From Haliscomenobacter sp041740695 (lineage in GTDB: Bacteria; Bacteroidota; Bacteroidia; Chitinophagales; Saprospiraceae), in the NCBI RefSeq assembly GCF_041740695.1, contig NZ_JBGSLK010000043.1:95403-159402 (forward strand): DNA of 64,000 nucleotides. The letters are read 5' to 3'. Under the pieces are notes generated by a model. It saw only the letters and a list, made by a program, of their open reading frames with translations, did not search any database and was not told where the DNA came from. Below, piece by piece: positions 25,257-34,447 of this stretch. Numbering within the stretch: the first letter of the stretch is position 1; every line of letters starts with the position of its first letter. The position numbers and the translations under genes are program-made.

Positions 25257-26501
25257 TTAGCCTTTCAGCACCTTCAACACCCACCTTTCCTGCTCCCAGC
25301 GGCATTCCAGCATATAAATCCCGGCGGGCAGGTTTGGCAAATCGCTGTACTCATTTTCCGTGCTCAAATCTCCCTGTTTTTGCCATACGCTGATGCCTTG
25401 CAGGTTGCGCAAGGTCAAGGTAACTTCCGATAGCGGTTGTGTCAAACGCAAGTGCAAGGATTCAGCAACTGGATTGGGGTAGATATGAATAGCGGGCGAT
25501 CCACTTGTGATAGAAAAGGTCGGCGTGGGAGTAGCTTTCAAAAACCAACTCTGCGCTGTTGCATCTTTTTGAAAATAGTCAAACATCAACTTCCCAATTT
25601 TGTCTTCGCCCAGGCTGCTCAGGTGCAGGCCGTCCTCGCCCACATCGGTTCGGCAATCCAGTTTAAAGCCATCGCTGCGGGGCAAACTGGCATTGCTCCA
25701 GTGGTACGAACCCCAGGTGACGTGGGGGATGTTCGCTGCAGTCCCAGTGGTAATGTAGCCTGGCTTTTGTTGATCGGCATTCTCAATCAACCATTTGATC
25801 GCCCAACCGGAGTAGTAATCCCTTGGAAAAAGTAGCCCCTTCCCTACTCCACCCGGCACCGGAGTCGCGTAGCCCGAAAAAGTCCGCGCTGAAAAATAGA
25901 CGAGTTTCAAGTTCGGGAATTTGTCGTGCAACACTTCCAGTAGCAGGCGGTAATCTTCCATCAGTTGCAAGGGAGCGCGAGGAAAGAGGGTGTCGCCCGT
26001 TTGGGTGTTGTCGGTTTCCACCCAGGCGAGTTGCACCTGCTTGTCGCTCAGGCCGCTGCTTTTAAGGGTATTTGTGGCGCTTTGCCAATAATTGTCAGTA
26101 GCATCGTTCATTTTTTGTACCCCTTGTCCACCAATGCAGGTATTGACGAGCACCAAATTGGGATTGATACCCGCAAAAGCCGTTGCTTTTTGTTTGAAGC
26201 GTTCAAATTCGGTACGGGGGTTGGAGGCACCTACTCCAATCATGACGATTTTTCCCTTGGCATCACTTTGCCCTTGGACATTCAAGGGTTTTACTTGGGC
26301 AATTTGCTGCTGGATCGTGCGGAGCTGGGCAGCAGGGCGTTCGTTGCGGCCATTGGCGTACAAGCCACCAAGGTAACCTCGGTAGTTTTGGCCTTGTAAA
26401 TCGATGAGAGGCGTGTGGCTGGAAGGCTGGATGGAGCAGTCTTTTTGAGCCTGGAGGCTGAGGGAGAATAGGGCGATCAAGAGTGTAAGGATTTGGCGCA
26501 T
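25257..26501 (-). CDS. T9SS-exported SGNH-hydrolase-like protein
   Basis: A 414-aa protein with a Sec signal (ending LSLQAQ) and a C-terminal type A sorting domain for the type IX secretion system: IHIYPNPVAESLHLRL ... LPAGIYMLECRWEQERWVLK (last about 75 residues). The catalytic part (about 25-325) has features suggestive of an SGNH/GDSL fold, including VMIGVGASN early and DGLHLSS late (a D-x-x-H block), but I do not recognise a precise family. It is probably a cell-surface or released esterase-like enzyme. Confidence 0.75.
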   Translation of the reverse strand: MRQILTLLIALFSLSLQAQKDCSIQPSSHTPLIDLQGQNYRGYLGGLYANGRNERPAAQLRTIQQQIAQVKPLNVQGQSDAKGKIVMIGVGASNPRTEFERFKQKATAFAGINPNLVLVNTCIGGQGVQKMNDATDNYWQSATNTLKSSGLSDKQVQLAWVETDNTQTGDTLFPRAPLQLMEDYRLLLEVLHDKFPNLKLVYFSARTFSGYATPVPGGVGKGLLFPRDYYSGWAIKWLIENADQQKPGYITTGTAANIPHVTWGSYHWSNASLPRSDGFKLDCRTDVGEDGLHLSSLGEDKIGKLMFDYFQKDATAQSWFLKATPTPTFSITSGSPAIHIYPNPVAESLHLRLTQPLSEVTLTLRNLQGISVWQKQGDLSTENEYSDLPNLPAGIYMLECRWEQERWVLKVLKG

Positions 26502-26641
26502 AGGTTTTTGTTTTGAGGGTTAATGGTATGGGTATAAGCCAGTTTTTGGGATTTTGTACCCATGATTCGATCTCCTCATTTCTGAGGATTTTTCCCCCCT
26601 CCCGTTTTGCGGTGATGTTTGGCGCAATGGATTGATCGAAC

Positions 26642-26655
26642 TTTGATGCATCAAA
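26642..26655. promoter_or_regulatory. 14-bp perfect palindrome between divergent genes
   Basis: TTTGATGCATCAAA, a perfect palindrome in the 188-bp divergent gap, 35 bp before the astacin-like gene. It may be an operator; no regulator can be assigned. Confidence 0.4.
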
Positions 26656-26689
26656 CAATCGAGTTCGTTCATCCATCAATACCATCACC

Positions 26690-27532
26690 ATGAAAAAGCA
26701 AATTGCTGCGCGCTACCTCTGGATATGTACCCTCCTTCTTGGATTGGGGGCTTTAAGTTGTGAAATTATGCCCGATCCTGACCAGGACATCAGCGATTTG
26801 CTGGAACAAACACTAGCGGAAGACAATGCCGATCCTTCCATCATTCATAGTTGTGTGGAAAAAAACCTGGAAGGTGAAGACCACCTGCGTACTGCGGCGC
26901 TCCGCAATAAACTGTGGAACGTAGGGCAAGTGATCCGGGTAAAATTTATGGATAGCCTGAGCAGTCCCCTCCGCTTGCGCATCGAAAAAGCAGCGCGGGA
27001 GTGGGAATTGTACGCCAATGTACGCCTGCAATTTGTACGTAGGGGCAAAGCGGAAATCCGCATCGGGCTAAGTCCACGCGAAGGTTCCTGGTCGTACATG
27101 GGACGGGATGCCTTGTACCTGGATTCTTTGTCCAAAACGATGAATTTTGGCTGGTTTACCGATCGGACGCCTGATTATGAAATCCGGCGCACCACCCTCC
27201 ACGAATTTGGACATGCCCTGGGTTTGATCCATGAGCACCAAAACCCGCTACAAAACATCCAGTGGGACCTGGAAAAGGTGTATACTTATTATGCCCAATC
27301 CCAGGGTTGGAATCGGCAGGATGTGGATCAAAACCTCTTCCGCAAATACAGCAGCACCCAGACCCAGTTCTGTCGTTACGATCCACTTTCGATCATGCAT
27401 TATTCCGTACCCAAACAATTGACCTTGAATGGATTTGAGGTGCGCTGGAATTACCTGCTTTCAGTGGAAGACAAAAATTTCATCGGGCGAATGTATCCTT
27501 TTAAAGGGCCTCGACTGACTAGCTGTCCTTGA
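26690..27532 (+). CDS. Astacin-like (M12A) zinc metalloprotease lipoprotein
   Basis: A 280-aa secreted metzincin. Lipobox GALSC (Cys24), then a propeptide-like acidic segment and the protease domain from about 75. The extended zinc motif HEFGHALGLIHEH is at 171-183 and the Met-turn SIMHYS follows near 233. These are the astacin-family signatures. It ends after a short tail with no additional domain, so it is a minimal protease anchored to the envelope by lipid. Confidence 0.92.
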   Translation: MKKQIAARYLWICTLLLGLGALSCEIMPDPDQDISDLLEQTLAEDNADPSIIHSCVEKNLEGEDHLRTAALRNKLWNVGQVIRVKFMDSLSSPLRLRIEKAAREWELYANVRLQFVRRGKAEIRIGLSPREGSWSYMGRDALYLDSLSKTMNFGWFTDRTPDYEIRRTTLHEFGHALGLIHEHQNPLQNIQWDLEKVYTYYAQSQGWNRQDVDQNLFRKYSSTQTQFCRYDPLSIMHYSVPKQLTLNGFEVRWNYLLSVEDKNFIGRMYPFKGPRLTSCP

Positions 27533-27546
27533 TAAATGACGAGTTA

Positions 27547-27619
27547 TTCGAATGACGAATGACGATAAGGGCCACTTCGGCTTCGCTCAGTGACCAGTGA
27601 TCGTCATTCGTCATTCGAA
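27547..27619. repeat. Long intergenic hairpin, core family B (copy 1)
   Basis: 20-bp perfect arms (27547-27566 and 27600-27619) made of the iterated word GAATGACGA. The loop holds a core whose complement reads GAGCGAAGCCGAAGTG, related to GAGCGGAGTCGAAGTG in the hairpin at 49668-49758. It lies 15 bp after the protease stop codon. Confidence 0.8.
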
Positions 27620-27755
27620 AAATTCGACATTCGTTAAGGTTTTCTGAAGGAAACATTAAAATTATGTTTAAGTGGCATTCGGAAGTGCTAAAATGAATTC
27701 CCTCAAACGTTGTAGGGTCATATTCAATTTCAAAACCAAAAAACACTAAATAACA

Positions 27756-28361
27756 ATGAGAACTTTGCAAGCAATAGTAGCTGTCCTGACGCTGGTGACT
27801 TTTTCAACTTACAACGCCCAAGCCCAAAAAAACAAAACCGTGATCAACCCTAAAGTAGGTGTAAACCTCTCCGCAGTGGATGGCAAATTAAATGATCTAC
27901 AGGCAGCTGCCAAAGTAGGCTGGAACGCCGGGGTAGATTTTCGGGTTGGCGGCAAAAAATTATTCCTCAGTCCTGGTTTACATTTCAACAACTACACTGC
28001 TCGATTGGTCAACGACATCGATACCGATACCCAAGTTAAATTTAAGGAGGAAACGACCATCCAGGCCCTGAAAGCGCCCGTAAACATCGGCTTTGACATC
28101 ACGGGCAAACAACAATTGCTCAACCTTTACTTGAAAGGTGGGGTAACGCCAACGATGATCCTAGCGGTGAGTGAAAAAGCAGGTATCCCCTTCAGCAAAG
28201 ATGACCTCAAAACCTTTACCTGGGGTGCCAACGTGGGTTTGGGCATGGACGTCAGCATCCTGACTGTGGATTTGAACTACGAAATTGGCATGTCAGATTA
28301 TTTTGCAAATACGACTGGTCGGAATAATGTGCTCACTTTGAGTGCGGGGATCCGGTTTTAA
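27756..28361 (+). CDS. Outer-membrane beta-barrel family protein
   Basis: A 201-aa protein with a Sec signal (ending YNAQAQ) and alternating hydrophobic/polar strands typical of small eight-stranded porin-like barrels of Bacteroidota. Examples are NPKVGVNLSAVDGKL, AGVDFRVGGKKLFLSPGL and a final VLTLSAGIRF ending in aromatic Phe. No enzymatic motif. It probably sits in the outer membrane. The gene ends directly at a core-A hairpin. Confidence 0.8.
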   Translation: MRTLQAIVAVLTLVTFSTYNAQAQKNKTVINPKVGVNLSAVDGKLNDLQAAAKVGWNAGVDFRVGGKKLFLSPGLHFNNYTARLVNDIDTDTQVKFKEETTIQALKAPVNIGFDITGKQQLLNLYLKGGVTPTMILAVSEKAGIPFSKDDLKTFTWGANVGLGMDVSILTVDLNYEIGMSDYFANTTGRNNVLTLSAGIRF

Positions 28362-28363
28362 GA

Positions 28364-28477
28364 GTTGAAAGGTTGAAAAGTTGAAGTGTTGAAGAGAGGC
28401 TACCGCAGCGACTCAGACACGACCTTGTCAAAAACGCTGCGGTAGCCTTCTCTTCAACACTTCAACCTTTCAACTTC
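28364..28477. repeat. Long intergenic hairpin, core family A (copy 3)
   Basis: Left arm iterates GTTGAAA-like words (28364-28397), then core GGCTACCGCAGCGACT (28398-28413). The complementary core lies at 28435-28447 and the right arm CTTCAAC words end at 28477. It starts 3 bp after the stop codon of the beta-barrel gene. Confidence 0.85.
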
Positions 28478-28521
28478 TACGATATATTTATCATGGCAAT
28501 AATCAGTGTGCGAAAATGGGA

Positions 28522-28556
28522 CCACCTGGCGGAGTGCGCCAGGTGGCTTTTTTGTT
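28522..28556 (+). terminator. Rho-independent terminator
   Basis: CCACCTGGCG (28522-28531), 5-nt loop, CGCCAGGTGG (28537-28546), followed by a T-rich tract. It would terminate plus-strand transcripts arriving from the beta-barrel gene before they run antisense into the transposase gene. Confidence 0.85.
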
Positions 28557-28557
28557 T

Positions 28558-29232
28558 TTAGTAAAACCGGTCTTCGTGCCAGTTCTGGGGGTTGTTGATG
28601 ATGTAACGGGCGATGTTGTTGTAGGCCGTTTCGTGGCGGATGATGTGTTCCCAGTAATTGCGTTGCCAGAGTTTGCGATTGAATCGTTCCCATCCAAATT
28701 GTTTAACCCCACAAATATATTCATTGGTAGTCATCGTTTTGAACCAATCCATGGTGTCACCAATTGTGGCATTGAATTTTTGGTTTTGCATGCCGTATTC
28801 GGGGTGGGGATGTTCGTGTTCGTCCGGGACGGGGCGCCCACGTTCGTCCGGGACGGGGCGCCCACGTTCGTCCGGGGTGGGGCGCCCACGTTCGTCCGGG
28901 GTGGGGCGCCCACGTAGGGGCGCCCCTACGTGGGTGCCCTCGCGGGAATGCGCAACATCCAAATTTTCAATGATGCAATGAAAATGATTTGGCATCACCA
29001 CCATTTCATGGCATTTTTTATCCGGGTATTTAATTGCCAATTCAGAATACCATTTTTCAATCATTATACCAGCATCATTCAAGAACATTTGCCCTTCATG
29101 AATTTCCCCAAATAGATGTTTTTTGTCTTGTACACAAATGGTAATAAAATACGCACCCGGCTGTGCGTAATCATACCCCTTTAGTCGAATCGATCGACGA
29201 TCATGTTTTTTTGGATTAAAATGATATGCCAT
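28558..29232 (-). CDS. REP-associated tyrosine transposase (RAYT, IS200-like TnpA)
   Basis: A 224-aa Y1-type HUH transposase related to IS200/IS605 TnpA but of the domesticated, REP-associated kind. ATG 29232 gives the family N-terminus (RSIRLKGYDYAQPGAYFITI). The HUH motif is PNHFHCII and the C-terminal FNRKLWQRNYWEHIIR with Tyr follows the RAYT pattern. Between them lies an unusual insertion of four eight-residue repeats GRP(T/V)PDER, encoded by 24-bp tandem DNA repeats. A 26-bp perfect palindrome sits in frame just before them on the coding strand. Such enzymes are thought to mobilise REP palindromes, several of which occur in this window. Confidence 0.9.
   Translation of the reverse strand: MAYHFNPKKHDRRSIRLKGYDYAQPGAYFITICVQDKKHLFGEIHEGQMFLNDAGIMIEKWYSELAIKYPDKKCHEMVVMPNHFHCIIENLDVAHSREGTHVGAPLRGRPTPDERGRPTPDERGRPVPDERGRPVPDEHEHPHPEYGMQNQKFNATIGDTMDWFKTMTTNEYICGVKQFGWERFNRKLWQRNYWEHIIRHETAYNNIARYIINNPQNWHEDRFY
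28818..28912. repeat. 24-bp tandem repeats inside the transposase gene
   Basis: Four units containing CGTTCGTCCGGG and GGGGCGCCCA, nearly identical, keeping the reading frame and encoding GRPxPDER repeats. They abut the palindrome at 28909-28934 and share its GGGGCGCCC sequence, so they may have grown from it. Confidence 0.85.
28909..28934. repeat. Perfect 26-bp palindrome within transposase coding sequence
   Basis: CCCACGTAGGGGC and its exact reverse complement back to back, without a loop. It has the GGGGCG/CGCCCC character of the REP-like palindromes at 29298, 47503 and 51405, but is read through in frame. Confidence 0.85.
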
Positions 29233-29297
29233 ACCGCGAATGGTGAAAGGTGAAAAAATCGCGGTTGTGTAAAAACAATAGGTAAGGCATCCGGTAG

Positions 29298-29319
29298 GGG
29301 CGACCCTCCGTGGTCGCCC
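29298..29319. repeat. REP-like palindrome upstream of the transposase
   Basis: GGGCGACC CTCCGT GGTCGCCC hairpin (8-bp arms, 6-nt loop), 66 bp upstream of the transposase start. Near-identical hairpins occur at 47503-47579 and 51405-51467. This fits a RAYT gene flanked by its own REP substrate. Confidence 0.8.
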
Positions 29320-29412
29320 AAAATCAGGAACAAAAATAAAAAAAAATAGGATGCAGGCACAAAGCACCTGCATCCATTTTTTCAAAGCCGAAGGCTTTAT
29401 ATCAAAACCCAA

Positions 29413-30972
29413 TTAATAGCAAGGGTTCTGCTTCAAGTTTTTGTTGGCGTCGATCTGCTGACGTGGGATTGGCCACAACTGCTTACAAGGTTGAGACGCT
29501 GGTTTCCACTGACGTGCTGCATCGTACTTGCCAAAACGGATCAAGTCCGAACGGCGCCATGCTTCGAAGAACATTTCGCGGCCACGCTCAGCCAAAAGGT
29601 TGTCGGCAGTCAATGAAGCAAATGCTGGTTGGCCTGCACGAGCACGAATTTGGTTAACCAAAGCCAATGCAGTTGCATCACCTGCGCTTTTGCGCCATAG
29701 GGCTTCAGCTTTCACCAGCAGGATATCCGCATAGCGGAAAATCTGAAAGTCAGTGCTCAAGCTCGTAGTAGAACCCTGTGGGAACTCAAACTTACCTACC
29801 CGTACACCCGCTTGACGCTGGCAGTTGGGGAAGTGAGCGTTGATCTCAGGGGTAAAAAATACGTTTGGTCCATCTGCGTCATCAGCAGAACCATCAGTAC
29901 CAGGTGTTACACCATCCGCTTTGAACTGTTGGCCAGCCAAGAAGTTACCACGGATTTTTTGGTTGCCGGATACCCCTTTACGCTTATCGGCATCATCGTA
30001 AGAGTTATAGAACTCCGCCAATGAGCAGTAACCATTCCAAGGCTGCTCACGCAAGCTGAAGGTTTCCTGGCTCACGTAGTGCAAAGTCATTTGTGGCAGG
30101 TTGAATCCCTGTGCATTTACTTGATCGTAAGGAATCACAAAGATGCTTTCTTTGGAACCAGCGTTGTTGCTGTTGAAGTTGCTGAAATAATCGGCTTCTA
30201 GAGAGTAAGATCCAGAGTTGATGATTTCGTCAGCAGCAGCAAGTGCTTTGTCCCACTCGGGGCTACCTTTGTACACCTGAGCATTCAGGTACAACTTCGC
30301 CTGAATGGCTTTACCAGTGTAGTAGTTGATGCGAGCATATGTAGAAGTATTTACCGCTTTGCTCAAACTAGGTACACTTTCGTTTAATTCCTTTTCGATG
30401 AAGGCATACACCTCTGCACGAGTAGCATTGGTAGGTGCAAAACCTGCCTCCACGTCAAATCTGTCTACGATTGGAACGTTACCATAACTATCAACCAACC
30501 ACAGGTACCACAGGGCACGCAAGGTTCTCAACTCAGATAGAAATGGAGTAGCCAAAGCTGGATCCACTGCACCTTTATTGATCAGGTCATTGAATTGGAA
30601 GATCAAACGGTTACAAGTGTTTACCCCACCAAACAAGAAGTTCCAAGCATTTCTGATTGGCTCATCCTGGGCATTGAACTCCGCCCGGTGTGCATTCAAC
30701 CAAATACCTCCATCAAACCAGTCACCACCACGCTGAGGAATCATGATTTCGTCGGAAGATACTTCCTGCAAAGACATGTAGCTACCGTGGTTTTGAAACC
30801 CGTAAAGGTTGGTATAAGCTGCGCCCAACGCTGCGATAAATTCTTCATCGTTTTTGAAGAACTCGTCCGCTTTCACCTGATCATACAGCTTCTCTTCAAG
30901 ATCTGAGCAGGATTGGTTGAACGCTATCACGAAAAGGCCCGCTAATAAAGCCTTAAACCAATATTTTTTCAT
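29413..30972 (-). CDS. SusD/RagB-family nutrient-binding lipoprotein
   Basis: A 519-aa SusD-like lipoprotein. The start at 30972 (MKKYWFKA) gives lipobox FNQSC. The family pattern is clear: N-terminal SDLEEKLYDQVKADEFF, mid-region RALWYLWLVDSYGNVPIVDRF, and C-terminal LLAERGREMFFEAWRRSDLIRFGKY with the ending LKQNPCY. It is encoded 61 bp downstream of its SusC partner and binds substrate at the cell surface, delivering it to that receptor. Confidence 0.95.
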   Translation of the reverse strand: MKKYWFKALLAGLFVIAFNQSCSDLEEKLYDQVKADEFFKNDEEFIAALGAAYTNLYGFQNHGSYMSLQEVSSDEIMIPQRGGDWFDGGIWLNAHRAEFNAQDEPIRNAWNFLFGGVNTCNRLIFQFNDLINKGAVDPALATPFLSELRTLRALWYLWLVDSYGNVPIVDRFDVEAGFAPTNATRAEVYAFIEKELNESVPSLSKAVNTSTYARINYYTGKAIQAKLYLNAQVYKGSPEWDKALAAADEIINSGSYSLEADYFSNFNSNNAGSKESIFVIPYDQVNAQGFNLPQMTLHYVSQETFSLREQPWNGYCSLAEFYNSYDDADKRKGVSGNQKIRGNFLAGQQFKADGVTPGTDGSADDADGPNVFFTPEINAHFPNCQRQAGVRVGKFEFPQGSTTSLSTDFQIFRYADILLVKAEALWRKSAGDATALALVNQIRARAGQPAFASLTADNLLAERGREMFFEAWRRSDLIRFGKYDAARQWKPASQPCKQLWPIPRQQIDANKNLKQNPCY

Positions 30973-31033
30973 GATTGCAATTGATTTTAATTGAATTGAT
31001 GTGAGCGATTGTTGATCGCTCTTTAACACTGAA

Positions 31034-34009
31034 TTAGAAACCTACTTTAACACCAAACGTCATAGTTCTCACCATGTAGTAGGTATTACGACGGTCGATA
31101 CCAGGAGACAGGATGGCGTTGGCACCACCTTGCTCGCTGTCGGCCAAGCGCAATTCTGGATCAGAACCGCTATACTTGGTCAACACAAAGAGGTTTTGAC
31201 CAGCCACGTATGCACGAATCTTATTGATGCTGCTGCCAGGCTTGAGGTTGAAATTATAACCCACTTCAGCATTGTCCAACTTCAAAAAAGATCCACTCTC
31301 TACTTGATAGCTAGAGAACTTTGCACCATCGGTCAAAGCGGTATTGTAAAAATCATCCGTCTTAACGCGATTCCAAGTCAAGGTGTTCAAGGTTTCGTAA
31401 AAAATCCGGTAGGAGTTGATCAAGTCATGGCCAAATACCCCGCGGAAGAACACATTCAGGTCAAATCTGCCCATGGTCAAACTGTTGCTCCAGCCCAATT
31501 CCATGTTTGGCATACCGTTACCGATTTTGGTTTCATCGTCACGCGTAATGGTGCCATCCCCGTTCAAATCTTTGAATCTCCAGGTACCATCGTCATTTAC
31601 ACCATCGTAAATTGGGCCCCAGAAGTCACCGATGTTCCCACCTTCCGCAGCACGAATCATTGGTGTGCCGTTCAAACCCGGAGAACCTACGTTGGCCAAG
31701 AACAATTCTTTACCAAAGGAGAAATCACCTTTAGACAAAGAGACCAGTTTATTGGACAAGTAGAAAGTTGGCGTCAAACCTAAGTTGTACGTGAAATTTT
31801 GCTTTTTGATCACATTGTAGTTCAGTGCAATTTCCAAACCAGTGTTCTGCATTTCACCCAGGTTTACCCAGGTAGTTGGGAAAAGGTTGGGTGGAACTGG
31901 AACTGCAACTTCAGCCAAAAGGTCACTAGTGACGCGGTTGAAGAAGTCGATCGAACCATTCAAACGGTAGTTCATGAACGAGAAGTCCATACCGATGTTG
32001 AGCTCAGCTTGACGCTCCCACTTTAAATCTGGGTTGGCATTCGATACCGGACCATAACTGGGTACAAACGAACCGTTGTAGAAGAAACGACCCGCAGGGC
32101 CAAAACGCTGCAAAGACAAGAAGCTGGAACCTGGCAAGTTACCCGCAATACCCCAGCTCACACGCAATTTCAAGGCATCCGCGAAGTCAAGCCCCATCGC
32201 TTTTACGAGGTCAGCACTCAAACCAAAAGAAGGGAAAATCGCAAATTTGTTGCCTTCTCCAAAACGAGAGCTACCTTCGCGACGTACGGTCGCAGTGAAG
32301 TTGTAGGTATCATTGTAACCCAGGCTCAAACGTGAAAATGTTGCTACGTTTTCGTAACCGCTGCGGTAAGAACCTGCAGAACTTTCACCAAGTGAGTAGG
32401 ACAAAGCGTTGCCCAGGTTGTTGTAGGTGAATACGTCCGTCAAATAGTTGAACGCACTAGACCCAGAACCTTGGAAATCGTTACTGGTGTAGTCATAACC
32501 AGCCAAAATACGGAAATCAAGTTTGCCAAATTCTTTGGCATAGGTAGCTGTAAAAGTAGCTTGCTGAGTAGATTGTTGGCCATAATTGCGAGAAGCCACC
32601 CCTTTGCGGTCAGCACCCTGACCAAACAAAGATTGACGGCTGATGTACTGACCGGTAAACTGGTTGTCGCGTTGGCGAGAATAAAAACCAGAGATGGTCA
32701 AATTTTTAGTCAAGTCATAATCAGCCTGGAAACTGCCCAGAAAATTGTTCAGTTCACCTTCATTGGTGTTCTGCTCAAGGATCGCTACCGGGTTGAAGTA
32801 GTCAAACAACAATTCCTGGTAATAGCCACCATAACGGGCATTAGACGCATCGTCAGATCTGATGGGTGCGGTTGGGTTAAACAACAAAGCATAGCGTGCA
32901 GCGTCGTTGAAGCCAAAGTTAGCCTTGGTATTGGTGATCGATAGCGTGCCATTCAGGCGCAGACGGTCGTTCAGCGCTCTTTGCGTGAAAGAGAAACGAC
33001 CATTCAATGATTCCCGACCCGTGGTAATGAGCACACCATCGTTGTCGCGATAGTTGAAAGATACGCGGTAGTTGCCATCCCGTGTACCGCCGCCCATGGA
33101 CAAGTTGTGGGTTTGACCTATTGCATTTTGAGAAATCGCATCCACCCAGTCAGTGCTGGCACCACGGTCAGCGTAAGTACTTTTTACACTGGCAGGAATG
33201 TTTAAAGATGGAATTTCGCGCCATTCATCGGCAGTCATAACGGGCAGTGAACGCATTCTGCTTCCAGAACTCACAAAACCGCTGTAGTCTACCGAGAATT
33301 TACCAGCTTGACCTTTTTTGGTCGTCACCAGCAGTACACCTGCTGCACCACGTGCACCATAGATCGCTGCTGCAGAGGCATCTTTCAACACAGTAATGTT
33401 TTCGATGTCGTTGGGGTCAACGTTGTCCAAAGACCCACCGATGATCCCATCGATTACGATCAATGGAGAGCTGTTGGCACCCAGGGTAGACAAACCCCGT
33501 AAACGAATGGTAAAGCCTTCGTTGGGGTTACCACCCGGACGTGCAATCGACAGACCCGCAACCTTACCTTGCAGCAATTGTGCCGCGCTGGTTACGTTAC
33601 CGCCGTTGAAATCTTTAGCTTTTACACTCACGATTGCACTGGTTACTTCACGAGCTTTCGCTGTACCATAACCGGTTACCACCACTTCGTCCAGCAATTG
33701 GCCAGCAGCAAGGGTAATGTCCAAGGTACTTGCACTACCAAGGGCAACTCTTTGGGTAGTATAACCTGTGTAAGAGATTTCCAGTTCGGTTGCACCTGCT
33801 GGAACCTCCAAGGTATAAGACCCATCGAAATCGGTAACTGTACCTGTGCTGGTACCTACTACGAGGATGTTGGCACCGATGAGCGCTTCGCCGTTGCTTT
33901 TGTCGGTAATTTTACCGGAAAGCGAACGCTGGGCGAAAGCGAAGTTGCACAAAAGAACTGCAACTGCCGCGAGAAGCCACCTCGAGCAATAGCCGACTTT
34001 AAGTTTCAT
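31034..34009 (-). CDS. SusC/RagA-type TonB-dependent outer-membrane receptor
   Basis: A 991-aa receptor. Signal peptide to about residue 26 (NFAFAQ). A carboxypeptidase-regulatory-like domain (SLSGKITDKSNGEALIGANI), TonB-box region (LLDEVVVTGYGTAKAREVT), plug (IRLRGLSTLGANSSPLIVIDG; AIYGARGAAGVLLVTTKKG) and barrel follow, ending VRTMTFGVKVGF. First gene of a SusCD pair. No catabolic gene is adjacent, so the nutrient is unknown. Confidence 0.95.
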   Translation of the reverse strand: MKLKVGYCSRWLLAAVAVLLCNFAFAQRSLSGKITDKSNGEALIGANILVVGTSTGTVTDFDGSYTLEVPAGATELEISYTGYTTQRVALGSASTLDITLAAGQLLDEVVVTGYGTAKAREVTSAIVSVKAKDFNGGNVTSAAQLLQGKVAGLSIARPGGNPNEGFTIRLRGLSTLGANSSPLIVIDGIIGGSLDNVDPNDIENITVLKDASAAAIYGARGAAGVLLVTTKKGQAGKFSVDYSGFVSSGSRMRSLPVMTADEWREIPSLNIPASVKSTYADRGASTDWVDAISQNAIGQTHNLSMGGGTRDGNYRVSFNYRDNDGVLITTGRESLNGRFSFTQRALNDRLRLNGTLSITNTKANFGFNDAARYALLFNPTAPIRSDDASNARYGGYYQELLFDYFNPVAILEQNTNEGELNNFLGSFQADYDLTKNLTISGFYSRQRDNQFTGQYISRQSLFGQGADRKGVASRNYGQQSTQQATFTATYAKEFGKLDFRILAGYDYTSNDFQGSGSSAFNYLTDVFTYNNLGNALSYSLGESSAGSYRSGYENVATFSRLSLGYNDTYNFTATVRREGSSRFGEGNKFAIFPSFGLSADLVKAMGLDFADALKLRVSWGIAGNLPGSSFLSLQRFGPAGRFFYNGSFVPSYGPVSNANPDLKWERQAELNIGMDFSFMNYRLNGSIDFFNRVTSDLLAEVAVPVPPNLFPTTWVNLGEMQNTGLEIALNYNVIKKQNFTYNLGLTPTFYLSNKLVSLSKGDFSFGKELFLANVGSPGLNGTPMIRAAEGGNIGDFWGPIYDGVNDDGTWRFKDLNGDGTITRDDETKIGNGMPNMELGWSNSLTMGRFDLNVFFRGVFGHDLINSYRIFYETLNTLTWNRVKTDDFYNTALTDGAKFSSYQVESGSFLKLDNAEVGYNFNLKPGSSINKIRAYVAGQNLFVLTKYSGSDPELRLADSEQGGANAILSPGIDRRNTYYMVRTMTFGVKVGF

Positions 34010-34315
34010 ACATTATTAGTGTTTTGTTAAAAAAATTGTGCTTACATCAAAAATTGCTTTCCTTTCAAAAAGCGTGTGTATAGGAAACCCACTTCACAGT
34101 AGGGATTCTTTCACTGCAAATGATTTTGAACCATTATCTCTTTTCGTATTTTAACTGCGCTTATTTGCTGGGATAGGTTTTCCCCAAACTTGGTGTGTGC
34201 ATTACACTAATTGAACGGGCGTAAAAGTCTAAAATAAGTATGAAATAACCAAGAATAGGTAAAAAGATTTTCGGGATATTTTGTTTTACCAAATTATATT
34301 GTGAATCGAAAAGAG
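34010..34315. other. Gap upstream of the SusC gene
   Basis: AT-rich divergent region holding the undetermined promoter of the SusCD pair. I see no exact TAnnTTTG on the minus strand and no gene. It ends at the GGTTCCAA hairpin. Confidence 0.4.
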
Positions 34316-34427
34316 CGTTCCAAGGTTCCAAAGTTCCAGGGTTCCAAGGTTGGTTCCAAAGTGCTAAGGTTGGGAGCCAGCCGTGGAACTTGGAAATCTG
34401 GAACTTTGGAACCTCGGAACATGGAAC
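34316..34427. repeat. GGTTCCAA iterated-word hairpin in a 5' leader
   Basis: Left side repeats GGTTCCAA/AGTTCCAG (34316-34350) and right side repeats the complement TTGGAACC (34381-34427). Pairing is imperfect but extensive. It ends 20 bp before the aspartyl-protease ATG at 34448, so it would lie in that gene's leader or promoter region. Confidence 0.7.
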
Positions 34428-34447
34428 CTCTTTTAAAACCTGACTGT

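Noticed and set aside
28818..28912. Frameshifted pseudogene interpretation of the transposase
   Set aside because: The 24-bp repeats keep the frame, and both the HUH and C-terminal Tyr regions are intact.
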